Assembly: GCA_025642065.1 (NCBI GenBank)
Contig: JAODUP010000042.1
Span: forward strand, 307,501-371,500
Source: Paralvinella palmiformis
Lineage: Eukaryota > Annelida > Polychaeta > Terebellida > Alvinellidae
Direction of reading: 5' to 3'
DNA length: 64,000 bases
A model generated the notes under the pieces. It was not told where the DNA came from and searched no databases. It saw only the letters and a program-made list of their open reading frames with translations. Shown one piece after another: positions 23,224 to 35,350 of this stretch; the first letter of the stretch is position 1, and each line of letters starts with the position of its first letter. Made by a program: the position numbers and the translations under genes.

Positions 23224-24829
23224 GGAGGTGGTGGAAGTGGAAGAATATTTGACTCATCAATCACGCGAACTTAAGCCGTCGTAACTCAAATATTTGGAAT
23301 TTGGCGACAATTTTTGAATATAGTAATTCGGTTTATCTCTGGTTGTGCGGCATAAGACGTAGTCCGGCTGTTACGTATTTATCGGACAAAAATCCCGAAG
23401 AACCTCCCCCCCCCTCCCCCTCCCCGGTCCCAACTCCGCTTTTATCACCTCGTAGACGCGTAACTGATTATGCGTTCTACAGAGACGTAATTAATATTTA
23501 TCCCGAAAATATGTCAGCGAATTCGGGATTTTTTTCCGGGGCTGAAAAAGAACAAAAACGGATATCGTCTTTCGTTCGCCATTTGTAATATTTGCCCTAA
23601 AAAGCGGGGGGGGGGGTTATTTAACGTTGTGAGGCGATTGCATAAAAGATTATTGTTCAAAATTACCTGTATTAGGTAACCCGATATGCGTTCGTCCTGT
23701 TATATCATAAATCAGACGTGGAATATTTTTCTCGGCCGTGACAACGTGTAACCCGGGAAAAAAGATGACTTCTATCTGAGAGATGGATAGATAGATAGAC
23801 AGACAGACAGAGAGACAAAGAGGGAGGTCCGCTCTCCAATATCATTTGTCGGTTTTTGTCGAAATGCTCGAGAGATGTTGCTTCGGTTTTCTCCTGAATA
23901 AAAGGCAACTTTAAACGCCCATAGACTATTGTTAGTGTTGTTGTTTGTGAATGATTGGTGCGCGCGCGCGCCTGAGTGGGCGAAAAGCTGGGTTACATCG
24001 GGTCGCGAGTATGAAGTGAAGATTCGTTTATGCATGTGAATGAGTTTGAGCGTACGTGCTTCAATCACCACCTCCTCCACCACCTCCATCACCACCACCC
24101 CCCATGTTCCCGTCCATTCGTGCCCAAATAACCTTTCTGCTCTTGTATTATTCCATTCAGGAACATCAACATTACATTTTCGTTTTAAGGCTAACTGTTT
24201 ACGTATTCCTCTTGTCGATACGACACTCACAGTATAAGCATTTGCCAAGCCGACCAATCAACACCATTTACCAACGAGAAGGTACTTATCGTGCCCAGGG
24301 TACCTGAAGCCTACCTCACCAAACCCTGGGTGTATATCTCACACAGTCAAAAGCGGTCCTCTCAGCTGGTAAAATATTCATTTTCGGACAACAGAAACAC
24401 ATTGTGTTTGGCGCCAGCTAGCATCGACGCCGATATGGGAAACGTACCATTCTGGGACTTGCCGTAATTGGGGGGAGGAATATATGTTCGGCGGTTCCTG
24501 AGCTGCCCCGATAAGGATGCCCTGGCTCAGATCTATTTCCTAAAACCTACTCCCATAGCCAGCACTGAATCGAACACGATATTGCGGCTAGGATTTCCAG
24601 TTTCATCGTACGGGCCCCAGAGACGGGAAGATGCCCCCAGATCTCTGAATTACTCCACATGCCATCTTCTGGAATGGAGGCGAATCTTCGTCAGTTAAGT
24701 CGAGGATCTTATAAGTCTTTGGTACATAACGCTGTCTCGATAGGTAAGTTCGCAGCTTCGAACTACGACGGGTGGGGGGGTTCACCCCAATAACGCACTC
24801 GGGTTCCTCACCTTTATTAGATTTTGTCA

Positions 24830-25170
24830 TATCGAAGTGATGGCGCCGGAACCGGTGAGAAGGGGAGGGGGGGACGGATGATATCTGCCTTCATCAAATA
24901 TCCGAAAATAAATAGAAAGGGGCCGAGGACCGGGACGTCCCCGTGGGGGTTGAGCGGGTGTCCGACGGTATCGGAAAGCAATTTATCTCCGTCTGGGAGG
25001 CGTTGCCCTGGCAATATAATCGATTTTCTATAGAAAATGGCGTCCGCCGTATTCGGAGACATTGATAGATTCCCGTTTGGTCGGGCAGACGCCGAAAATA
25101 TATTGACATCGGCGGGAACTTAACCGGAAGTGACGGCGCGCACCGGGCGGAAAGACCGTCACGTGACCGG
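24830..25170. promoter_or_regulatory. CpG-rich promoter-like patch (ETS/E2F/E-box)
   Basis: CpG-dense DNA contains ggcgggaa (E2F-like, 25111-25118), accggaagtgacg (ETS with CRE-like half, 25123-25135) and CACGTGAC (25160-25167), within about 60 bp. Several atggcg/gccgcc words lie around it, and CpG-rich DNA continues to about 25870. No spliced gene is recognisable nearby, so it could be an enhancer or a non-coding RNA promoter. Confidence 0.4.
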
Positions 25171-26242
25171 GGGAAGGCCGCACTTGGACATGCGTGCTGA
25201 CCTGCACGCATGCGTGTATGATCGTCATTAAATTATCCAGCGGAAGAGCGAATACGTCCGAAAAGGAGTCACGTGGGAACAAATATTCCTACCCGAGTGC
25301 TGCAAGTTTGTTTAAGAACGTGGCGATACCGGGGGGGGGGGTGGGATTCGTCTCCCACCCCCGGAGGGTGCACTTGTGGACGAGGTGGGGCTGTTTTCCA
25401 ACGCTCGTGGTAGACAAGACCGAAAAGGTGCCGAACCGTTAACAATGACCTGTACATGAAGTTATGAGAAGTGACGACTTCACTTGGGGACGATGTATCG
25501 AAGTGGCGAAAAGTGTGGCGGCCTCGTTCTGGCCGAGAAAAATCGAACATGGCATCCGGTCTTTTTGTCGGTTGTCAAAACCTCGGTATTCGCGTTTTGG
25601 CCGAACTATAATAGCCTCGCTAGTCTGGCGTTGATTTGGGCGAGAGGCGACCGGTAGAGAAATGTGCGCACAAACATACACGCTCTTCAGTGCGGAGGAG
25701 ATGGGGAAGGGGGGGGGGGAGTCGATGGCGGCGAGGAAGATTGCGCTCAATCACTGCCTTCAAAGGATGCCGAAAAAGTTCAAAAGAAAACCATCAGCGC
25801 CGCCATGACCGATGTGCTGCCCGCTGAAAGCGTTCGTAATCCGCCAACGAAATAGTCCCATTTGTGAGGAGGGCCGTTTTAAAAGACCGCTTTCTAGTCG
25901 GAGCCAGTGGGTTGGTGTTCACGGTGGGGGGGGGGGGTGTCATAGGCTTGGCGTTGTGAATATGTGGAAGTAGGTGTTGGGGGAAGGGGGTCGTTGTGCC
26001 GGCTATGCCTAGTATATGTCACTTTTCGATATTTGAAGGACAACAACTATATACTGGTTATAGTTTCATTTCGCGGAGTGATCTATCATTACTGTCATAA
26101 TCCGCATGCCATTGAGGAACTACTTGGTCACGTGACACCAACAGTCGACAACGCCGACGAGTTGACCAGATGGAGGGACGGCTTCTGTGTGAGTCAGTTA
26201 CGTGTCCAATCAGTCAGTCTGTCGGACACTCATGTTTATGCC

Positions 26243-26450
26243 AAACTAGTTTCTGCGAAGTGAGTGAATGAGTGAGTCAGTGAGCCAGATTAGAATAAGA
26301 GCCACCAAAAATATTTAATATTTAACGTACACTTTTGGTGCAGAGATGAAACATCCCTTAAACACAACCTGGACTGGATTTAAGTCCAGATGGCAGAGAA
26401 CTGTGAGCGAACGCGCTACCGGTTTTGCCATGGAGACGGGTCGCTCTTTC
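26243..26450 (-). mobile_element. tRNA-derived SINE, minus strand
   Basis: Read on the minus strand, it starts with a tRNA-like head: A-box-like ccggtagcgcgttcgctc, then B-box-like ggacttaaatcc. It continues into caggttgtgtttaagg, gatgtttcatctc, and ends in a ctcactgactcactcattca tail. The body word ggttgtgttta and the CACT-type tail are shared with 56305-56505, arguing for one family. The promoter boxes have decayed, so this is an old copy. Confidence 0.55.
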
Positions 26451-26977
26451 CTCACGTCAGCGAATGAATGAGGGAGTAAAGAGAGAGGAGGGTGGCGATG
26501 CTGTCACACACAGACACACAGAGAGAGAGAGAGAGAAAGAGAGAGAGATGTGGTCCCTAACCAAAACAATTCCACCAAAACAAACACCAAATCGTTCAGC
26601 GTTGTCTATTTACCAAACACGTCGTCAGTACGTCAATAGATGACGTATGACGCGGTGAGGTAGTCGCTGACAGTGTCATAAAGGCCACTCATCGCCTCAC
26701 CGTTTATTTTACGGCCATTTCTCGGCCGATAAGAGCCGCTCACAGACAATAGGCGGGGGCCACTTAATACAGGACAGATGAATGTTATCAGCGGGAAAAT
26801 ACCCGACTGACAGAATCCATCAACTTTATGAATAGACCTCGATTATGGCGAATTATGGGCGAAATTATGGCCGACCGCGGCGGCGGCAAAAACCGGACAA
26901 AAACGTCAGAATCGATGTTGGAGAATGTGAAAGAAATTGCGATCTGAGTCTGTGCCAAACGTATGGAAGAAGTAGGA

Positions 26978-27100
26978 ACACACACACAAACACACACACA
27001 CACACACACACAAACAATTATATATATATATATATAAAGACGATATATATATATATATATATATATAAAGACGATATATATATATATATATATATATAAG

Positions 27101-27133
<33 letters not shown>

Positions 27134-27167
27134 TACATACATATACATACACACACACACACACACA

Positions 27168-27204
<37 letters not shown>

Positions 27205-27220
27205 TACACACAGCGACTTC

Positions 27221-27256
<36 letters not shown>

Positions 27257-27343
27257 AGCCTATATATATATATATATATATATATTACCCCGACACTGAT
27301 CGAATAGCAGTTGTATTACACACACGCACTCGCGTACACGAAA

Positions 27344-27376
<33 letters not shown>

Positions 27377-27377
27377 T
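26978..27377. repeat. 400-bp composite CA/TA array
   Basis: Alternating CA and long TA runs are separated by short linkers; aaagacgatata occurs twice, so part of the block is a tandem duplication. It can form extended hairpins and is a probable assembly and polymorphism trouble spot. Open frames of 80-155 codons across it are repeat translations. Confidence 0.95.
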
Positions 27378-29038
27378 AGACACCTGTAATTATTAGACAA
27401 CCGGGATCAGACGGCTCCGGACGAGCATACAGACACCGGAAACCACCTCCCTGGCGCAATTACGTCCCGGGGTGGGGGGGGGGTGAGGCCGTCGCCGGCG
27501 GAAGAGTGAATGATGAATGGGTTCATCAATTTTAAAATGGAACGCAAACCCGTCGTGCGGAATTTATTAGAAATGGGGACTTTTTTCGGTAAATATCGGC
27601 AGCTTGGCGGAGGAATTATTCATTTTTTCACACATAATTGAAGCCATTCATCATCCGATGGTCGGCCGCCGATATTTTTGGCCCGTCCAGTAATTGACGA
27701 TCCGTGGATGCGAGATTTTTTTACGACGTCCTTTCCAAATTGTCCCCTCACCTTCACCGGCGACGTCCATTCCCGGGATTACCCCCCTCCCACACCAGCG
27801 TATTTCCCGAAATCAGACGAACCCCCCCCACATCCCTGGCCGTGGATCCGCGCCTCCTTAGTTCTTCGACCGTCTAATTATTATCATGCCCCGAGAGAAA
27901 TTTTTTATTTATAATTTTACGACAGGAATTAGGCGGTTAATATGCGGAGGCAGACGATAATTTTATCTAATCAGGCGCGTAGAGAATGAAATTATTAGCC
28001 GTTATCAATAATTGGTATTTCAATAAGAAACCATCTCTTGGATTTGGGATATAAAAAATAAACACACACACACACACACACAACGCGCGTACACACACGC
28101 AGCAACAAAATGGCCGCTTCGCGCGGACAACAACAAAAATAAATATACCCGAGAATTAATTCCCATTATTCTGTTATTTAACCGACTTCATCCGATTAGC
28201 GATAATATGATTGATAGCCGACTTTTAGTCACGAGCCACCTTCCAAGGTTCCGTTTATCGTCGTATGTTTGATATCCGGTCGGAGAAAATCGATCGATAA
28301 CTGTCGTAACAATGTACACAAACGACACCGGGTCGGAGAGAAATCGAACGATTATTGGCGAATTGGAACGAACTGATTATCGAACAAATCGTGGATACGT
28401 GTAGAAGAAATAGGTTTATTACCTAGTTAAGAGATTTTACTCTGGGATCGCCTCAAAACTCCTCAAAATCCGCGAATAACTCCGTTTACAAGCGTCGGCG
28501 TTCGTTCGTTCGGCCAGTAGCCATCTTGGAACTACTTTTTACGAGAAAATGGCGGCCCCTCGCAACATCTAGGTTGGGCAGACCGAGGTAAGTAGCTATA
28601 AATATAGCGGTTTAGGTGTGGATTATGACGTATTTTGTGCCGTTATTGACAGCGTCGGGGTACGGTCTTCACCGAGATCAAAGATATTGATTGTCGGAGA
28701 GAACGAACTAGGTCACAGGTACCGGATGAATTTATGCCTTTTCGAATGTAAACAAAGGGGTTAAAAAAATAGCAAGTGATTTGCGCGGCAAGCTTCGTTG
28801 TTGAAATGTCGATTAAATATTTTTTGTGTGTCGGTGAAATTATCGCACATTTGGATGGCAAAAATATGATGTTTACTGAAATGAAATTAGAGAAAAATTC
28901 AATAAAATATAAAATTAGATACTTAAATAACAAACGAATAAAAAACTGGTGAATATTATTTTGTTTTCAGCAAATTCAGAGATGTGATAAATAATAAAAT
29001 TCCTAACATTGAATGTGTGTGGGTGACAGTTTGCATGC

Positions 29039-29091
<53 letters not shown>

Positions 29092-29404
29092 CGTGTGTGT
29101 TTGTGTGTGTGTGATTCAGACTATATTTAATCCTTATATTTTACTGGCCTACTAGAGTGTAAATATTTACAGCAAAAATTAAATTAGATAACAATTACTT
29201 AAATATATATTTTAGAACGTATACTCGGCTGGAATGATGAGAAGGGATTTGTCAGTTTTTGTTAAAATTATATAAAACATATATATATATATATATATAT
29301 TGACAGTGACACACACAACACGCGTATGTGTTTGTGTATGAATATGAAGCACTAATGCAGGTGACTATAAATAAAATATTTTCCTATAATATTTATCTTT
29401 ATAT

Positions 29405-29446
<42 letters not shown>

Positions 29447-30382
29447 TTATCAATATTTTGTTAACCCAGATTCATCTTCATAACATGTCAATGTCTACTT
29501 TTGTTGCCGTCAAATGTTTTATCTCAGAACATTTTCAGAACAATATTATTACGAATTATGATTTAATCTGCCAACAGATAACATTATCTATTTGTGTTAA
29601 TAACGCATTAAATGAATCGATAAAACGACGAACAAAATGGCGAACATTTTTACACACGAAGAGCGAGAAAACTGGCTTCGAAATAGATAACGAAAAATTA
29701 ATAAATAATATTATTATCCGCCATAATAGTAGCTCGAATATTATTATGGTGTTTTTTACGCTGGGTCGGCGACCTGATAGTGAAGGGGGGCGGCGGTCGT
29801 AGCTCGTTAGCGCAGGCCTCGGGGCAAGCGCTTTTGTTAGCTCAGATTGTGTGCGGGGGTTATGACACAAAGCACGCCCGACGGGGCAGCATTTGTGGAA
29901 TTTCTATTTTGCGAACTAGTTCTACGCTACTATAGTCTAGTTGGTGGATGGTCGACGGGGAGGGGGGATTGGTGTTCTGTACCTTCGGACTCATAGATAA
30001 CCGGGAGCATGAATAGCCGTAGATAAATATAGATTTTTTTCTTCTTCTTTCTCTAACACAACAACACCGACATGTCCTACCTGATATCTAGGTATCTTGG
30101 TTAGATGGCCCCGGTTCTGTTATCTGTTCTGGTGTCTTATTATCGCGGCATGGCAGACTGATCTAGCCTTATCTCTCCCCTGCCCAGATAACAACAGCCT
30201 GGCCTATAGACTATACGCTCTGTGATCTGCTCCTTGTGTAGGTTTGGACAGTAACAATCTAGAAAAACACGGTGACACCCGGTACTTGGTAAAGACTGTC
30301 TAAACGGGACCTAACGCCGGAAACCCTCAAATATCCGCAGTGTAGCACCTAGATAATACCACGTGATTTAGATCTACTATAT

Positions 30383-30418
<36 letters not shown>

Positions 30419-30639
30419 AATAGATCTAGATCTACACATATTGTGTTTGAGGAAGAATTCTTCATGAAGATCATTAGACTAGAGTCTAGAAGATTGAACA
30501 ATACTTACTTGCTGCTTCGTGGCTTCAGGTGATCTGAAGATTCGGTCGTCAGAGGGTTAACCGACTCCACAAGCATCCGTTCTCTCTTTGCACATTTGTT
30601 GCGTTCCCACATTGATCTCGGCCCACATCTGTCGGTGCC
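27378..30639. other. Non-coding DNA
   Basis: No gene was recognised. 27480-28560 is largely free of simple repeats and holds AATTA-type homeodomain core words (for example ccagtaattgacg near 27688, agcgataat near 28198). A gccatcttgg with aaaatggcggcc pair at 28520-28556 is YY1-like. TA/TG arrays lie at 29042-29112, 29276-29300, 29406-29444 and 30382-30414. Confidence 0.5.
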
Positions 30640-31230
30640 CCACATCTGGCTATGTGCCACCGGTGACGTGGGCACACGTTTACCTTTCCGGCTTTCTTCC
30701 GGATATTCCTTCTGGATACTTCCGGTCTTCGGCCATCTTGATTCGCCATATCGCCGCGCCGAGTGTGACGGTTATGTAAGCGCGTACTCTTGCCTCGCGC
30801 GCGTGCAGTGGCAAGGCCTCGCGCGCCTGTTACGACGGCGAGACCCCGCACACAGCTCACACTCGCCGCTCTGCTCGGTTATGTAATGGCTGGTCGGTAG
30901 AGGGCGTCCTCGCAGACCGACACCTCGAGATCCGTGATTAATTGCCAAACTTAATCCGGAATCGGTGGTCGGCCTTCTTCGGGAAGACGGCGTTTTCCGG
31001 TTATTCTGGATACTGCCGCAAACGGGGGTTACGTCAGAAGCGAGGACGTTCCAGTTTCCGGAACAAATTTCTACCGATTACTCGCGCTCTGCCGGATATT
31101 TGCCCCCAAACATCCCGACACACGGACGGACGAACGTCGGTGGGCAAATCTCGTTATTTCCACACGGTTCTCGCCCCGGTGACGAGACTTGCGCATGTTG
31201 TATTTCTCCGGGGGATCACGTGGAGGTCTT
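30640..31230. promoter_or_regulatory. CpG- and ETS-rich promoter-like island
   Basis: TTCCGG occurs at 30686, 30697, 30720, 30995 and 31056. A YY1-like ggccatcttg is at 30731-30740, and CpG-rich gccgcgccg and cgcgcgcgtg follow. The phrase ttctggatact is present in both halves (near 30710 and 31004), hinting at an internal duplication. The island sits alone in the Antp-Lox5 gap. A promoter for an unrecognised transcript or an enhancer is possible. Confidence 0.4.
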
Positions 31231-32132
31231 TTCTCGGAGACATCAACGGACTAAATTCTGTCTTGATGTTTATAAACTGTCAGTTGAGTTTGTTATGTCC
31301 GTCAGTTCGTCCGTCTGTTAGTCTATGGCTCTTTCTATCCGTCCGTCTGTCTGTGTTCTCGCCGTATAATGATAACGTTAGACAAACGATGCTAAGAAGA
31401 TGGTCGGAGGTTTTATAGCCTGTCATTAATCTTAATACAAACACAAGCTTAGCTATAGGTCGGGCTTACATCAAGCCAAAAAACACCTTCGACAGTCATA
31501 AACACCGGCCAAGCCCCCCCCCCTCTCCCACTGATACTTTCCATCCGTCCGTCTGTAATTTGGATCAATTCGTTCTCTTCCTCTCTCTCCTCTCTCTCTC
31601 TCCTGCCGTCACCGAGTTCGGAGCGTGTAAAAATGACCGTATACCGGCACACACCATCCGCTGAGCTTTTATAACCCCAAAGACACATCGCTAATTACTG
31701 GCTTGTCACCTGGACTGGTTTATGAGTCACCTTGGCCGAAAGGTCAAATGGATAAACACAGACACAACCACAGACAGCTAGATAAAGAGAGGAGAGAGAC
31801 AACGCACATGAAAACGGAGAAAAAAACTGTTAAATGAGTTAGTATTTTTTCACATCTCTCTCAGATAAAATTCGATAATTCATTAAAATCGTTCACCTTT
31901 TTGACACACCCATACTGCCTTGATTTATATTGGAGAAGTTAATTAATCCTGTCCAATATTATGATTTTCGATTGTCCACCTGTTTCTGGTAATTAGATCT
32001 ACCAACACCAATGGGAAAGTTTACTGACCCAAACTGGTTTAATTACGGGTCAAATTATAATTTTTGGAATAACATCACGCATAATTTTAATGTTTATTCG
32101 TTATAAGGAATGCCAATTGCATGGTGTATTTC

Positions 32133-32172
<40 letters not shown>

Positions 32173-32173
32173 A

Positions 32174-32204
<31 letters not shown>

Positions 32205-32552
32205 CGAGATATTTCACGTAGTATTGTGTTTTGGCCGCCGGTTACGTTAAATATATAATACTAATAGTACATTTGGCGAAGCTGTCAACAGGATGACAAA
32301 TCTATCGGTGTCATGCAATTTATTAATCATGATCATAAACTATGTGTCGTCGGTCATGTCAGAAGATGATTTGCTACACGAAAAATGATTAGTTTTACAA
32401 AATTCGTTCTCTAGGTGGTCACCAGGGTTTTGGTGAATTTGATGTTTACACTGGGAGTTGGTTATTTTTTGTATGTATTCTGCTAATAAGTATTCATAAA
32501 TATGTGGTCTGTGGATGGGGAGGATGTTGCCTGTCTTTGCATGAGTTTGTTT

Positions 32553-32575
32553 CACACACACACACACACACACAC

Positions 32576-32648
<73 letters not shown>
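32553..32648. repeat. CA-TA-TG mirror array (96-bp inverted repeat)
   Basis: A CA run (with one CC interruption), a TA run at about 32591-32612 and a TG run follow in order, so the halves are complementary and the block can form a long hairpin or cruciform. Confidence 0.95.
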
Positions 32649-32650
<2 letters not shown>

Positions 32651-32970
32651 ATAGTGTGCTACGTGTATAAAACACTCACGATTTTTATGATATAATAATT
32701 GTTAAAATTAGAGTAGCATTATATGATGTTTAATACAAACACTTTCGACACTACAATACTAATGAAATTAAATATTAACACATATGAATAATGACAAATA
32801 TAACATATCACATATCATTATCTAAGCACACAACACGACAACAAAGCAACGTACCTCCACCTATCAACATCACACCATACTACTCAAATATCATATATAT
32901 ATACTCAACACAACACCAATCACAGCACACAAAAAAAGCACTCAGCATCACACCACACACACAGAACACC

Positions 32971-33001
<31 letters not shown>

Positions 33002-33703
33002 ATAACCTCCCCCTCCCCAATCCTAACATCACACCTATTATAAACTCAGAAGCTCATCTCATTATTATATGACTGCCAGACAAATTCAAATGGCACCAGC
33101 ACACCCGCCTCCAGCCATCCCCACGCCCGCCTTCCAGATCCGACACCCAACCCCCGGGATCCCCACACCACCCCTCCGGCGTCCCCCGAACCCGGCGCGC
33201 GCGCCACCTATCCGTCACCAGTTGGTTACCCGGATTTTGATGGCGAACATCGGAGAATGTACATATTTAGTCATTTTGGCTGGTGAACTGGCTGAAATGG
33301 AGACAGATCTACTTGATTGTGGCCAGTTTTCAGACGACCATCCTATAGCTGACCAAGGTAGTATTTTATCATAATACATCAGGTAGCTAAACCCATCACT
33401 TACAGCTACTGTCACATCGATGACAGATTGCTAATAGAGGACTGGAGATGGGGTTGAGGGTGGTGGTGGTGGTGGTGGTGCCGGTGGGCGCGGGAGGGGG
33501 GGGGGGGGTTCCCGGTAACTCTGATGGGAGGTGGGACGGGTAGATGACGACTATTGTAGGCGATGTGGGAGAGTTTGTACAAGGGGGGAGGATTTGGTGG
33601 GAGTGTACGGGAAATAGGGAGAGAGATTGATGATCAGATTGATGTACTGGAACAGATTCACACATTGTAGTAAACCTGACATAATCATGCACACACACGC
33701 ACG

Positions 33704-33735
<32 letters not shown>

Positions 33736-35096
33736 CAAATATATTCATACACCTATAGAGAAACCTGAACCTAAACTTGGCACACTGAAGACAGTCTGTG
33801 GACACACACACACACACACACACACACATCTCCCCTTATTCCAAGCATCAAGCCCTTCCCGTCACACCCCCACATCGTTAGCTTCATGGAGATAACAGAT
33901 GATCGATCGGGAACATCTTTTGCTCCTCAAACAATCCAGAAACTCGACGAGGGAACGATTTGAACAAAATCTAAATTTATCATCGGTCCCCATTCTGAAG
34001 ACATTAAGACATGATAACATAGATTACTGGATCTCGGCCACAAATGGCAGGTGTTTTATCGGATAATGAATGTTATCTGTAATGATTTTACCGCTTCATT
34101 CATTATAATCGTGATATCATTATTGTTTACGTTTTAAACGGGCTTTATTCCTGCACGCGCGTATGTCTACGAGTGCGTGCTACCTCTCGAATGCGTGCTC
34201 GCGCGGTGTGTGTGTGTGTGGAGGGGGGTGGTACTGTTGATCGGGGGGCGTTTGAGGTGAATCTCCATGTACGGATACCTACATCCCTGTCCGGCTGTGC
34301 GCATGCAGCAGATGCCCGATTATTCTATAGGAGAAATTCAATCAATCACTCCACCCCCCCCCCTCCGCCCGTCTCTCGAAGTCTATCCGTCCGTCTGTCC
34401 GTTCCCAATGCATCTCGCTATAACCGATACCACCATATCGGTGGTTGTTGGTATCACGTGACTGGTGGGGGAGTGATGTGGGGATATTCCCCAAACACTC
34501 ATTGATTTCGAACTTACCACAAACAAGTTGTCTTCTCATCTGTGTTCCTGAACACTGCTAGATAAACCGACTCCAGAGACGAGGCCACGTGATATCCGGG
34601 ACTATCCCGGTGTATCCAGACGTATCCGGACTGCGCATGCGAAACACACGGACGCTATCGATCACCGGAGATAGAATTGGTCCGGGTATCTTGAGCCCGT
34701 GTATCATACCCCCACCACCCTTCCCGGCAAAAGACCGAACCCAAGGTCAACTGTAGGGCGTTGGACAAGGGTCAAAGTTGAAAAGGTTACTCGTCCTTAA
34801 GGTCTTCGGTCGAGTGTGGGATCGGAGGGCTGATAGTGGACACGTGGCGTGTTTATGACGTCGTTTCCGCTCCCAGCTCAGACACCTCGGCTGTGGGCAG
34901 ATCTCGTGACTTGAGATAAAATGGCTGGCGCTGTTTCTCAGAGAGATTAGGTCGCCAGTGTTTTATTTTCTGTTCGCCGCTTAATGGCGGAGGTGGGGTC
35001 AGAGAAAAGGTCATGTCCGGTCACGGCGGCGCCTGATTCCGATAAGAGAGGGGGTTGTGGTTAACCGAGAATACTAGACGGTCGTTGAAAACGGAG

Positions 35097-35350
35097 ATAG
35101 GTCAATGAGAACAGGGTCGGGTCACTTTAACGGGCACAGGTCGACGGGAACAGGGATATGATATTGGTAATAGGGTCGTGTCACCGAAAATACGAACGTG
35201 CGTATGTTGACGTAAATAAATCACCAAAAATCATGAAGCTATCCGCAGAAATAGGAACAGGGTCAGGTCGCTAATGCTAATTATAGGTCACTGGGAACAA
35301 GAATGCACTACTCGGAACACACAGTCGTCGCGGGGAACAGCCGAGAACAG
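35097..35350 (+). repeat. Degenerate ~20-bp minisatellite rich in AGGTCA half-sites
   Basis: Phrases of the type aggtcactgggaacaggg recur about ten times, best preserved at 35099-35120, 35138-35157 and 35285-35305. Each carries an AGGTCA/GGGTCA-like word and gaacag. AGGTCA is the half-site for many nuclear receptors. An atgctaatta motif (35274-35283) is embedded. Confidence 0.6.

Larger units (their letters stand above)
18867..24829. other. Non-coding DNA
   Basis: No gene was recognised. Contents: a G/TA/CA/TC composite near 19222-19285; a duplicated TC-TG-TA block at 20094-20258; a TG array at about 21194-21230; a weak copy of the dispersed repeat at 21884-21950; a CCAAT/NRF-1 patch at 22461-22532; a GA run at 23191-23216; and C-rich triplets near 24056. 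22560-23180 has no simple repeats and shows nothing recognisable. Confidence 0.55.

Noticed and set aside
26788..27255. 155-codon frame of alternating Tyr-Ile
   Set aside because: Direct translation of TA and CA arrays.
30942..31418. 158-codon open frame in the CpG-rich island
   Set aside because: GC-rich DNA lacks stops; an overlapping 118-codon frame exists in another phase, and neither has a recognisable domain.
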